A stretch of 55,000 nt of DNA from Symbiodinium natans (GCA_905221605.1 CAJNDS010000001.1:67525-122524), one strand, 5' to 3'. Positions 44,518 through 54,005 are shown, counted from the stretch's first letter. Notes: a model not told the origin generated them from the sequence alone. Program-made: numbers and translations.

Positions 44518-47500
44518 AGGTGGGGTTCTTGTAGCGCCTGTGACACGGTCGACACAAGCAGAGTTGGCACAGCATCGATTGCAAGGACACACACCGTATC
44601 ATCCTGGCTGTAGGCACTGTCAAGTTGCCAGAACGGTCTTTCAGCATCGCAAGCGTGTGAACGGAAGACTTGAAAGTGAAGTCGTGGCAGATTTCTTCTA
44701 CTTGTCATCCACGGGTGAAGATCACAGGCAGGTCCGAGCAGACAACCTGAGGGTGTTGGTACTTGTCGAGCGCATGAGCATGATGACTGGTGCTATCTTG
44801 ACATCAGGGGATCTTGTAGCGACGCGTACAGAGATCGTGAAGTGGCTGCGTGAGTTTGGTCTGGAGTCAGGCTCCTCTTCGGTGTTGTTGATCACAGATG
44901 CTGAAGGGGCAGTGTCCGATTTGATCACAGGGGCTTCTGGCGAATTCTCCTTCCAAGTTCGAAAGGCAGGACCCCAGCATCATGAAGCAGTCGGAGTGGC
45001 AGAACGTGGTGTGCGCAGGATTAAGGAGTCCTTGCAGACGTTGAGGTCAGATCTCAATCAGGAAGGGCTTGACTTGTGCTACAACCATGGAGGATTTGCC
45101 AGTGCGTTGTGCTACGTGTGTGGAAGTTTGAACAGATTCTCTAAAGCGCACGGGAGTGACATGGCACCTTGTGATCTTGTGCTTGGGAGGCCCAGTCCAA
45201 AAGGACCCTTCACTTTGTTTGGAGCCATAGTCCTAGCAGAACTTCCCCAATCAATCAAGGATCTCGCCCCTAACCTTCCCAGGTTCACCGAAAGTGCCTT
45301 CCTCCATCCCATCCTTGGGTCACAGGCCATCAAAGTTCGAGCGCTCATCCGAGTCGAGGGACAGTTGGTGCTAAAGACATTCGCAGCTACGTCGGTGAAA
45401 CTTTGTGTACCCTTGACATGGCGTCTGGAACTTGTTGAGGGCATCGTTGGAACTCTTGGTGGAGGCCCCCAGTTGCCTTCAGCAAGTGAGGAACGCGAAG
45501 TTCTTGAGCCACCTGTGTCACTGAGAGCCCCAGCGTCAGGTCCTCCAGCTCAGTGGGTGAGAACTCATGGATACACGGAAGGATGCTCAGCGTGTGACAA
45601 TGCACGACATGGGCGTAGGCTGGGCGGTGCGCATACGAGAGCCTGTCATCGGAGGTATGAACGCTGGTTGACAGAGTCCATGGCATCTGATGGTGCTAGA
45701 GTGGCTATGCAGCCACCTTTGGATGCATCACGTGAAGCCGGAAGTGGATCGGCTGAGGCAGGAAGGTCCCAGCAGTTTGAGACCAATGTTGAGAGTGATG
45801 AGCGGAGATTGGTGTTGAAGGACGAAGGTCGAGAGGAAGTGATGCCGATTCCGGTGGGGATCCCTGCACCAATGGCGGGGCGCCCACCGTCATCTTCTGA
45901 ACATGAACCACGACCAGAGAGAGAGCAGCGCTCAGGTGGAGAGGTGTCGACTCGTGGTGTTGCTTCCGGGAGTACAGGTGATGAGCCAGAGTTGAAGCGT
46001 GTGCGGGTAGTTGAGCCAGCATCGCCATCAGCATCATCACGACCTTCACTGCTACAGCGCAGGCCCGCCAAGTCATCCGAGCACATGCAAGTGGACGAGC
46101 AAGGATCAGGCCCAAGGGTACCAGAGCAAAAGGGGGTGAAGAGGCATCCTGATGTTGAGCTTGTTGATCTTGAAGATGAGATTCGAGCCTCAGGACCCCA
46201 GGAGCCGAGACGACTCGAGGGCTTGTGCTGGTCCAGCAACGCATGTGAAAGTGTTCTGCTGAGCGACGTTGTGACAAGTCCGAGCATGTTTGATGTGGAG
46301 GTGAACAGCATTCGATTCCGAGATGGAAGTCAGGACGCGAAGAGTGAGAGTTTCATGTTGGGAGGACGTCGCGTGTTGATTTGGAAGCCTGATGCCGGAG
46401 TAGACGACAGTACGTTGGAGGAACTGCCGGGAGATCTTGTATTCTCCGGGATGCAAGAGGAACTCACCAACTTAGAGCGTTGTCAGACAGGCAGGGCAAT
46501 CCTTGAGCATGAAGTGAAGATCCTGAAGGCTAAGAACCCATCGCTGAGACTAATACCCGCTCGATGGGTTTGTGCCAGAAAGAATCCCACTCGCGTCAGG
46601 TGTCGCATTGTGGCAAAGGACCTTGCACATGGCTCGGCAAGAAAGCAGGGGTTTAGCTCACCAACCCCAAGCCATGATGCCATGATGCTCACCTTGATCT
46701 TCATGGCCACGCGTGACATGCAAGGTTGTGCGGCAGACATTGGGCATGCTTTCATGAACTCACCGTTGGACACCAAGTCGAATCCCGTTGTGTTGAAGCT
46801 ACCGCTGAGCATCAGTTCGGAAGATGGCCAGGCTATCTTCTTCTTCCTGTATTGCGCATTGAATGGACTGCGGGATGCTTCGTTGGCATGGCTTAAGCTT
46901 CTTTCGTCGTTGATCCGTCCACTAGGTCTGTTGAGTGATGCACGTGAGCCATGTCTCTTTGCGGGTGTTGTGTGGCACAAGGATAGATCAAGCAGAGTGA
47001 TGATCGTATGCTACGTGGATGATTTGCTAATCATCACTGATGATCAGTGGGCTGAAGACTTGGTCTTGAGTGCCATCGGGAAGCGAGTAACCGTAAAGGT
47101 GACAGGTAGGGTGAAGACATCTAGCCAAGGTGGCGGCATGGTTGAGTTCATTGGTCGGTGCATTCGTCGGTGGCCGGGGCAGAGTGCAGTCGAGGTAGGT
47201 GTGAAGCCTGAATACTTGCAATCATGCTTCGATGCGTTTGGCATCCAAAAGGGCACAACTGCCGTTCCAGACCTAGCAGGTCTACTGGAGAAAACAGGTG
47301 CACCGGTTTTGACGTCGGAGGCCTACAGCAGATTCCGCAGAGTGCTTGGAAAGGTTCTCTGGTATGCCCAGACAAGGCAAGATCTGAAACTGATGATTGG
47401 ACTCATCAGTACGCAACAAGCTGCGCCGACACAGAGCACCGAGGCGGCGTTGAGGGCACTTCTACGTTATCTCTACACCGACAGACATGTTGCACTGCGC

Positions 47501-48799
47501 TTGCCGTCATCGGAGTTGAGTGGTGAGTTCTTGGAATGTTCCGAAGATGTGCTGCGGAATGGTGTGCATGTCTTTGCAGATGCGTCTCATGCTCCATACA
47601 GGTTCATCGGCAGAAGAGGGATCACAGGTGGAGCCATCTGCTTTGGAGGAGGTCTTGTGCGAGGGATCGCGAAAGTGCAAGGAGTGGTGTGCTTGTCATC
47701 TTGTGAGGCTGAGCTTCATGCGTTGCAGTATGCTGCACAGGAGACAATCGGATTTTTGCACTTGCTTGATCGTGTCTTCACTGCCTTTGGTGAACTTCAA
47801 GGTTCAATTGATGTGCAGATGAGTGCCCATGCAGAGGACGAAGGTGGTGAAGAACAGCATGACAAGATCTACACTGAACTGTTGACGGACAGTCAGGCAG
47901 CGTTGGATGTCATTCATGCAGAAGACGTCCCTAAGCGTTCGCGGCATGTGGAGATCCGATTGGCATGGATGAGAGAACATCTCTTGAGAGGTCGGCTCAA
48001 GTTGCGTTGGCTGAGAGGCGAGGAGAATGCTGCTGATCTCTACACTAAAAATCTCGGAACTCGACTCTTCCAAGAACACAGAACGCGATTAGGCTTCATC
48101 ACACAAGATGGACATGTGGAGGCGTTGTACATGTTGTCACAGCTGCGAGTTTCTCCAGAGAGCATGAAGGAATCTGATGAAGTGGCAGTGCTGGAGGTGT
48201 TTTGCAGTGAGGATTCGGCCCTGTGTCAGGTGTGTGAATCACTTGGGGTGCCGTATTGCGGGATCACAGCCAATGCCGAGACCTCAAGAGTGTTGGCAGA
48301 AACCATCAAGGTCATCACTGCTTGGAAGAGCAGAGGGCTTTGGATCCACGTTCACGTGTCCACGCCTTGCTCTTCAGGATCGCCACTGCGGAACTTTGTG
48401 CAAAGATGTACAAAATCTGATCTTGAGTGGGAGGCGTTGATGCGATCTGCAGAGAGGTATCTGAGGCTTGGAGATGGACGTACGTTCGAATTGCCAAAGC
48501 AAAACATGATTTGGAAGAGATGGGGAACACAGAATGTCCTTCGAGCCTCAGGTCTTGTGTATCCCGTAGATGTGTGGCTGTGCGCCACCGGCGTGTTGAG
48601 TCGAAGCGGTCTTCCAGTGTCAAAACGTCTCAGGTTCATGTGTTCACATCTCGAGTGCGCCCAGAAGCTTTTCGACATGTTTGGAAGCTGCAGTTGCCAG
48701 ACACATGCCTCGTTCCATGACATTGACTACACAGCAACAGGGAGGTATAGCAAGGTGCTGGCAGAAGGGTTGGTCAAAGCCCTGAAAGCAACAAACTGA
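44459..48799 (+). CDS. pol: Copia pol: integrase, RT, RNase H and extra C-terminal domain
   Basis: Open from 44459 in the +1 frame relative to gag. Numbering from the Val codon at 44540: integrase zinc finger H12, H17, C24, C27; catalytic core D51, D120 and E155 (DD35E spacing); a variable, Ser/Pro-rich linker to about 560; RT with CYVDDLLIITDD, Y825-D828; RNase H with D1014 (FADASHA), E1056 (SSCEAEL), D1117 (LTDSQAAL) and the closing LRWLRGEENAADLYTKNLG. Copia polyproteins normally end there. This one continues for about 200 residues (1212-1419) into a domain with a nucleotide-binding-like LEVFCSEDSALCQVCESLGV, then VSTPCSSGSPLRNF, ending near TATGRYSKVLAEGLVKALK. No internal stop or frameshift, so it may be active. 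Confidence 0.92.
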   Translation, partial: SPSQGSSNEVELSLSSISAEGGVLVAPVTRSTQAELAQHRLQGHTPYHPGCRHCQVARTVFQHRKRVNGRLESEVVADFFYLSSTGEDHRQVRADNLRVLVLVERMSMMTGAILTSGDLVATRTEIVKWLREFGLESGSSSVLLITDAEGAVSDLITGASGEFSFQVRKAGPQHHEAVGVAERGVRRIKESLQTLRSDLNQEGLDLCYNHGGFASALCYVCGSLNRFSKAHGSDMAPCDLVLGRPSPKGPFTLFGAIVLAELPQSIKDLAPNLPRFTESAFLHPILGSQAIKVRALIRVEGQLVLKTFAATSVKLCVPLTWRLELVEGIVGTLGGGPQLPSASEEREVLEPPVSLRAPASGPPAQWVRTHGYTEGCSACDNARHGRRLGGAHTRACHRRYERWLTESMASDGARVAMQPPLDASREAGSGSAEAGRSQQFETNVESDERRLVLKDEGREEVMPIPVGIPAPMAGRPPSSSEHEPRPEREQRSGGEVSTRGVASGSTGDEPELKRVRVVEPASPSASSRPSLLQRRPAKSSEHMQVDEQGSGPRVPEQKGVKRHPDVELVDLEDEIRASGPQEPRRLEGLCWSSNACESVLLSDVVTSPSMFDVEVNSIRFRDGSQDAKSESFMLGGRRVLIWKPDAGVDDSTLEELPGDLVFSGMQEELTNLERCQTGRAILEHEVKILKAKNPSLRLIPARWVCARKNPTRVRCRIVAKDLAHGSARKQGFSSPTPSHDAMMLTLIFMATRDMQGCAADIGHAFMNSPLDTKSNPVVLKLPLSISSEDGQAIFFFLYCALNGLRDASLAWLKLLSSLIRPLGLLSDAREPCLFAGVVWHKDRSSRVMIVCYVDDLLIITDDQWAEDLVLSAIGKRVTVKVTGRVKTSSQGGGMVEFIGRCIRRWPGQSAVEVGVKPEYLQSCFDAFGIQKGTTAVPDLAGLLEKTGAPVLTSEAYSRFRRVLGKVLWYAQTRQDLKLMIGLISTQQAAPTQSTEAALRALLRYLYTDRHVALRLPSSELSGEFLECSEDVLRNGVHVFADASHAPYRFIGRRGITGGAICFGGGLVRGIAKVQGVVCLSSCEAELHALQYAAQETIGFLHLLDRVFTAFGELQGSIDVQMSAHAEDEGGEEQHDKIYTELLTDSQAALDVIHAEDVPKRSRHVEIRLAWMREHLLRGRLKLRWLRGEENAADLYTKNLGTRLFQEHRTRLGFITQDGHVEALYMLSQLRVSPESMKESDEVAVLEVFCSEDSALCQVCESLGVPYCGITANAETSRVLAETIKVITAWKSRGLWIHVHVSTPCSSGSPLRNFVQRCTKSDLEWEALMRSAERYLRLGDGRTFELPKQNMIWKRWGTQNVLRASGLVYPVDVWLCATGVLSRSGLPVSKRLRFMCSHLECAQKLFDMFGSCSCQTHASFHDIDYTATGRYSKVLAEGLVKALKATN

Positions 48800-48943
48800 A
48801 AGGGGGATCCGATTTGGTTTCATCTTACGCCACACATGATCAAGTCATGTGAGGAGTATAGTCAGAGTGTGTTTTGCACAGTGCGTTTGCACAGCACTTG
48901 CGATTCTTTGTAACGCAAGTTTTCTAGTTTTCCCTCGGGCGTC

Positions 48944-49675
48944 ATGGTTGCACAGCCTTTGATGAGAGTGGCGATTTCAGTGGCCATTCTTGCGTTGATG
49001 AGCTCTGGAGTGGAGACTGCGAGGCCAGTAGAGCTTTGGGGAACCACCTTCATGGGCAGCGAGCTTGTACAGATGTTTGCTAGTCCGACTTGGGATCCAG
49101 TATGGATCATCATCATCGGGTGCTTTGTCAACGGCATCTTGGTTGGTACGCTGATCATGACATGCTGTTGTGCGTGGGCATTGTTTTTCCGGATGAGCTA
49201 TGGGCAGCAAAGAGCTGCTACACAGAACCCGCCTCTGGATGATGACACGATGAAGCCACAAGGTGCCCAAAACAACTCTATGCCTGAGAGAAGTCAACAG
49301 ATGAACCCTCGTGAGCCAGATGGTAAAAAGGAGGCATCGTCGTTGAGAGCGAGGCCGAAGGCAGCTGGTGCAAGGGAGAAGCATGCAAGTTCCAGCTGCA
49401 AGGATAGAGTGGACAAGCGCATCTTTGCTTCAGAGTCTCAGGGCATCTTTCATCACGATCAGACATGTCATCGCATGGAGGGATCATGGCGAACTATGTG
49501 GCAGTGTGGGAACTGTAAGCCAGAGCCGGGCAACACAGAACTGTGTGTGTTCCCGTCCGGGGACAAATATCACAGTGTGTACTGCAAGCATGTGGCGGCC
49601 GTTACCTCCAACCCAACATGCATCACTCCGTGTTCGACATGTGTGACAGGGAACAGACCTCTGAGATTGGAGTGA
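48944..49675 (+). CDS. Third ORF: membrane protein with two Cys/His motifs
   Basis: A 243-residue ORF lies between pol and the polypurine tract, 144 bp after the pol stop. It starts at a clear ATG with a signal-peptide-like leader (RVAISVAILALMSSG) and has a strong membrane segment at about 50-80 (VWIIIIGCFVNGILVGTLIM, then CCCAWALFF). A hydrophilic, Lys/Arg/Ser-rich middle follows. The C-terminal third has two copies of an H-x4-C ... C-x2-C arrangement: FHHDQTCHRMEG then WQCGNC, and YHSVYCKHVAA then TPCSTC, which could bind zinc. Its place matches the env-like gene of plant Sireviruses, but no sequence similarity to any envelope protein is recognised. Expression could be by spliced-leader trans-splicing; TTTCTAG lies just upstream. 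Role unknown. Confidence 0.75.
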   Translation: MVAQPLMRVAISVAILALMSSGVETARPVELWGTTFMGSELVQMFASPTWDPVWIIIIGCFVNGILVGTLIMTCCCAWALFFRMSYGQQRAATQNPPLDDDTMKPQGAQNNSMPERSQQMNPREPDGKKEASSLRARPKAAGAREKHASSSCKDRVDKRIFASESQGIFHHDQTCHRMEGSWRTMWQCGNCKPEPGNTELCVFPSGDKYHSVYCKHVAAVTSNPTCITPCSTCVTGNRPLRLE

Positions 49676-49727
49676 TCATCTGAAGATGTCGTCATCTGAG
49701 AGTGAGGTGAGACAAAAAGATCATCCC

Positions 49728-49736
49728 GAAAGGGGG
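49728..49736 (+). promoter_or_regulatory. Polypurine tract
   Basis: GAAAGGGGG abuts the 3' LTR and would prime plus-strand DNA synthesis. Confidence 0.85.
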
Positions 49737-50070
49737 TGTGAAAATCTGTGTATAGACACGTCTGCGGGATGCCTTTTTGGCCAAGGCGCATGTTTGACGT
49801 GCTTACTGTATGTCCGGGACGTACAGGTCTTCCCTGAACAGTCGAGCATGTTTTTCCTTGAGATTTTGTTTTGTAGGAGAAGTGAGCTTGCGTAGGTGGC
49901 GTCAACTGGGTTTTTCCAGTTTTACTTTTGACTCTTGGCTCAAGGTCAAGAGAGCTGAGAAAGCACTAAGAAGGCAGGACAACTGCACGTCGCTTTGTGT
50001 GACCGAGAAAGTGCTGTGCAAGTGCGAAGCTGTGTGTAAGTTGGGTTTGTGCTGTTTAGAAACTTTTACA
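49737..50070 (+). repeat. 3' LTR, complete, 334 bp
   Basis: It begins TGTGAAAATCTG and ends AAACTTTTACA. It is uninterrupted and so shows the original state of the 5' LTR. A TTGGCTCAAG decamer, equal to the 3' end of the dinoflagellate spliced leader, lies at 49936-49945; the 5' copy has one change (TTGGCTTAAG, 40655-40664). Confidence 0.93.
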
Positions 50071-50075
50071 GTCTG
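50071..50075 (+). repeat. Target-site duplication GTCTG, right copy
   Basis: Identical to 40535-40539. Confidence 0.9.
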
Positions 50076-51634
50076 ACCGTTCCGCGAACCCAATGCTCTC
50101 GGATGTCCGCCGTTCCCAAGTGGGGGTTAGCGGAGTGATAAACCCACCAGAACTTGGTCAAGCGTAGAATCCTGATTTACGTGCACCGAATCAGCAAGCA
50201 CTGGCACAATCGGCCCCTGTGGCGGAAGCAAAAAGCCCTAATCTGCGGAAAGAATTTTTAGGCAGCGGTGTGCCTTGCTCCATGCAGCTTAAACTAGGCT
50301 GCAAGGAAATTGTAAAAATCAAGGATGATGGCAAGCCGCAACCGAGGCTTCCGGGGCATGCGCACGCACCCAGGACATGACCTGCGGGTCCAGCCAAAGC
50401 AGGCTAGAGGAAGAAGGGTTTTCCAGAGTGATAAGGCCACCTTGCGAACCAGCGTGAGCAGATGGCGCGTGCGCTTATGATTGGCTAATAGCAAGCCGTG
50501 GCCAGAAACACACAGCACTTGAGCAAGACTTCTCCGCATTGACTATTTCCTGCAAGTCTAAGTCTTCTGCTAGTAGTGCTGCCTTTGGACTTCGGACCAG
50601 GCTTGCGGGTGTCCTCATGCGTGAGGATCTAGAGCGGTCCTCGGGCGGCCCTTCCTCCTCTGTGCTAGCCCACAGCCTTGCGGTCCAGGCGGGCGGGCTG
50701 AGGGTGCGGCTGAAGGAAGATGTCCTGCCGGCAGGTGCTAAATTCGTTAAGTCCTCCAGGGACCAAGCGTGGTCACGCACGAGTTCATGGATGGAGCACC
50801 AGACAGCCCGGTCAGCAAGAGGACCTTATTGAGAAATGAGCGTGCTCTCAAACAACTGCGACTGCGGTTGAGATTAACTTGTCAACAAAGCGTTTGGCGC
50901 AGAGCAGGTGCGCAAGCTTCAGCATGGCAAGAGCGGTAGCAAAGATGCGCAGACTCTTGCGGAGGACAGCTTCGACCGGGCCGTTCATGTTGATGGAGGC
51001 CACCGGACCCGCCAGGTCGTCTTCAGCGGACAGGAGGGAGCGGAGCCATTGGCCTCCAACCAGGCCGATTGATCCGCTTCCGACGTGCGCTGACGCCACG
51101 GAAGCCAGGGAGATGACCCGGAGTCGTGTAGGCCTTTGATTGCGGAGCACATGTGCAATGACGGGGTGTTCGCAGCATTCAACAGCTCACCGGGGTAGGA
51201 CGTAGTGAAGTCTGTGCGGAGTTGGGCAAATTCCGCGGCGGACAGCTTGCTGCGCGGCAGGGGTAGGCATCGGAGCAGGCGAGGGAGCGGGCGGATTTGC
51301 GGAGGAAGGTGGCAGGAGGAGGCGGGCCTCCAGCAGCAAGCGGCGGATGTATCTTGTGTTTACTCAAGGATGTTTTTATTTTACTTCAACTGAGCTGTCA
51401 CCTTGCTTGCGTATCAGCCATCGGCCCAAAGTGAAGAGACTCATGTCTGGACACATGACATGCTTCGCATGCGTGAGCAATTTTGTATGTCAGCATGTAG
51501 CATGTGGCACTTTTACTGCTGATTCCTTTGGGTCATGTGGTTCTCCCTTCTTCCGATCACTTTTAGGTTGGGGGGGGGTAGATTGCAGTTCCTCGCTCAT
51601 CGCGGGAAGAGCCTAGAGACCCCACAGGGGGCGC
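50076..51634. other. Older sequence right of the copia element, unassigned ORFs
   Basis: Several 60-100-codon ORFs on both strands (for example minus-strand 50848-51150 with GGQWLRSLLSAEDDLAGPVA and 50294-50539, plus-strand 50539-50832). High GC keeps many frames open. It was continuous with the 39.98-40.53 kb segment before the copia insertion and probably represents an older retroelement, but I recognise no catalytic motif. Confidence 0.3.
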
Positions 51635-51889
51635 GTGGGCAGCGTGCCTACCGAGGACTCTCTCACTCCAGCGGAGGAAGCAGATAGGGCCCAGCTACGG
51701 GTGGTCTTTGATCTCTGGGGTCAAGTTGGTGCCATTAGTCAGCAGCTTAGTTCCTTTCAAGAAGAAAGCCTGGTTTTCTCTGAGCATTTTGCTGCTTTAG
51801 CCCAGCGTGTGCAACTTTTGCAAAGTCTGCTGTTGCATCTTTTGCTGCATTCATTGCGGTCACATCATTTCTTGCAGGAACTTGATTGA
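51635..51889 (+). CDS. Small Leu/Gln-rich ORF upstream of the recombinase
   Basis: An 84-codon frame (open from 51617, beginning at GTG by length; no good ATG) reads EEADRAQLRVVFDLWGQVGA, then QQLSSFQEESLVFSEHFAAL and a Leu/His-rich end. Heptad-like spacing suggests a helical or coiled-coil peptide. It stops one base before the ATG of the recombinase ORF, so it could be the first ORF of the same element or an exon; TTGCAG at 51873-51878 is a possible acceptor. Function unknown. Confidence 0.3.
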   Translation: MGSVPTEDSLTPAEEADRAQLRVVFDLWGQVGAISQQLSSFQEESLVFSEHFAALAQRVQLLQSLLLHLLLHSLRSHHFLQELD

Positions 51890-51890
51890 C

Positions 51891-53217
51891 ATGTCGCAAA
51901 CCAGCCCTGCCGCATGCACGGGCGCCTCTTCTCCGTCAGGTGAAGATCCACTGCTGTCCGAAGCTTCAGATTTCCCCTCCTGGAGTTTGTGCCAGTCTCC
52001 AGAGAACGTTTCTGGGTTCGGTTCGAGGGAAGCTCAGAGGTCGCACTCCCCGCCTTCGCCTGTCCCTTGTGGTTTTGTGGTGAAGCGTTATCGCAAGAAT
52101 CCTTTGCCCATTGCAGATTCCCCTCCTGAGCCTCCTCCACAGCCTGCGTTCTTGAGACCTAGTGCCAAGCCCGAACCCGCCCCACGCGGTCCGTTCCGGT
52201 TAAGTGATAGCTCACGTAGACCTGTGTGCGTGATGCTTCAGCCATGTCCTGCCCCTCGGCCTGGACCTCAGCCTCGGTTCACTGCAAGGGTTCTGCCATC
52301 ATCCCCCCTGTTTCGGCCTGTTCCGCGTCGTGCTTCAGAGTATAGCAATCCCATTCCTTCGGCAGCATCTCAGCCACATCCGATCCGTGCGCATTGCGGG
52401 TCCACTGCAGGTCCACCTTCTGCAACTCCCACTGCATCGCAAACCACCGTCACTGCCTATCGCTTTCAGGAGATGCCGATGCGGAAGCGATCGCAGGGTC
52501 CTTCAGGTTTTGTCACCCAGAAGGACGTTCACTCTGAGACACGTGCGAAGGCCTTGCAACTGTGGCAGAACATGCGGTCTGTTTTGCTTCCGCTCTCTTC
52601 AGTTTTGCAAGAGCTTTCAGGTTCTTCCCACCCAGAGAGTTTGGAGGACAGGTTGCTGAGCGGGGTGTCTGAGACCACTTTACTTCGCTATCTTCAAGGT
52701 TTCAGGGGCTTTTTGTATGCGCTACACACCCTTGATCGAGCCTTGGATTCCTCTCTTCGCCAAGTGGACATTGCAGATGCACTCTTAACAATGCACAACA
52801 TGGGCACTCATGTGCTTAATGGCCTCAAGTCCTTGCGTTGGGCCCAGAAGACGTTGCTTTTGTCCCTCCCGGATTTGTACCAGGGGCTCATGCACTCAGT
52901 GTCCTACAGGGTTGAGAGTGATAGGAAGGAGGCATTCCCTCTGCCCTTTTTTGTCTTGGCTGCCTTAGAAAGGCAATTGCTACTGGATATGGGATCTCCT
53001 GCTCGCCGCCTTTTCATTGGGGCAGTTTTGACTTCTTGTTGGAGCAGCCTTCGCCTCAGCGATTCTCAGCACGTTTCATGGAGCTCTATACAGGCAGGTT
53101 CTTGGTGCACACGAGGCACATCTTATCGCACCAAAGTCAGCAGGCGGGGGGTCCCTTTTGGTCTCCTTAACGAGGGTTTTTATAGTGCCGGCCGGAGTTT
53201 TGCGTGCACTTGGGTTG
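51891..53217 (+). pseudogene. Tyrosine recombinase gene, 3' end lost to CTA array
   Basis: From the Met at 51891 the frame is open for about 440 codons before the repeat. Residues 1-210 are Pro/Ser-rich and disordered. A helical core-binding domain follows: VHSETRAKALQLWQNMRS, then ETTLLRYLQGFRGFLYALH and MHNMGTHVLNGLKSLRWAQK. Then comes the start of the catalytic domain: CWSSLRLSDSQHVSW with the candidate catalytic R388, and YRTKVSRRGVPFG with the beta-hairpin Lys K415. The His-x-x-Arg, His/Trp and Tyr boxes should come next, but at about 53218 the frame enters the CTA array. Such recombinases replace integrase in DIRS-type elements and Cryptons; which of these applies is open. Unlike the copy at 4.5 kb, no frameshift is present in the surviving part. 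Confidence 0.65.
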
Positions 53218-53283
53218 CAGCTACTGCTGCTACTGCTACGGCTACTGCTCCTGCTCCTGCTCCTGCTCCTGCTAGTACTGCTT

Positions 53284-53345
<62 letters not shown>

Positions 53346-53526
53346 GCTACTGCTACTGCTACTGCTACTGCTACTGCTACTGCTACTGCTACTGCTACTG
53401 CTACTGCTACTGCTACGACTACCAGTACTACTAGTACTAGTACTAGTACTACTACTACTACTACTGCTACTACTGCTACTCCTGCTGCTGCTACTATTGC
53501 TACTGCTACTGCTACTGCTACTGCTC

Positions 53527-53565
<39 letters not shown>

Positions 53566-53602
53566 TTACTACTGCTTCTACTAATTACATTAATTATATC
53601 AT

Positions 53603-53650
<48 letters not shown>

Positions 53651-53652
53651 CA

Positions 53653-53712
<60 letters not shown>

Positions 53713-53749
53713 TTACTACTACTATTACTATTATTACTATTGCTATTAC

Positions 53750-53785
<36 letters not shown>

Positions 53786-53804
53786 CAGTATTACTATTTC
53801 TACG

Positions 53805-53864
<60 letters not shown>

Positions 53865-53962
53865 GCTACTGCTACTGCTACTGCTACTGCTACTGCTACT
53901 GCTACTGCTACTGCTACTGCTACTGCTACTGCTACTGCTACTGCTACTATTACTACTGTTAT

Positions 53963-53994
<32 letters not shown>

Positions 53995-54005
53995 TTATTA
54001 ACTAC
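53218..54005 (+). repeat. CTA/CTG/ATT trinucleotide array
   Basis: About 790 bp of CTA, CTG, CTC and ATT triplets in blocks: CTG-rich near 53344-53415 and 53865-53945, TTA-rich near 53755-53785. The phase is kept throughout, so Thr/Ala and Leu frames stay open; these are not proteins. Confidence 0.95.

Larger units (their letters stand above)
40540..50070 (+). mobile_element. Ty1/copia LTR retrotransposon, nearly intact
   Basis: Domain order is gag, zinc knuckles, protease, integrase, RT, RNase H; integrase before RT defines Ty1/copia. The 3' LTR (49737-50070) is preceded by a polypurine tract and starts TGTG, ending ACA. The 5' LTR begins at 40540 and ends at 42081 after an interruption. 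GTCTG duplications flank both sides. The gag and pol ORFs are each uninterrupted, and the LTRs differ at only a few percent of compared positions besides one 83-bp gap, so the insertion is fairly young. Unusual parts: a C-terminal pol domain beyond RNase H and a separate third ORF. No primer binding site was identified; the sequence after the 5' LTR is TGAGCAAGGTC. Confidence 0.93.

Noticed and set aside
48800-48943. Third ORF as a read-through extension of pol
   Set aside because: It is in the same frame as pol, but the intervening 144 bp contain further stops and it has its own ATG and leader.
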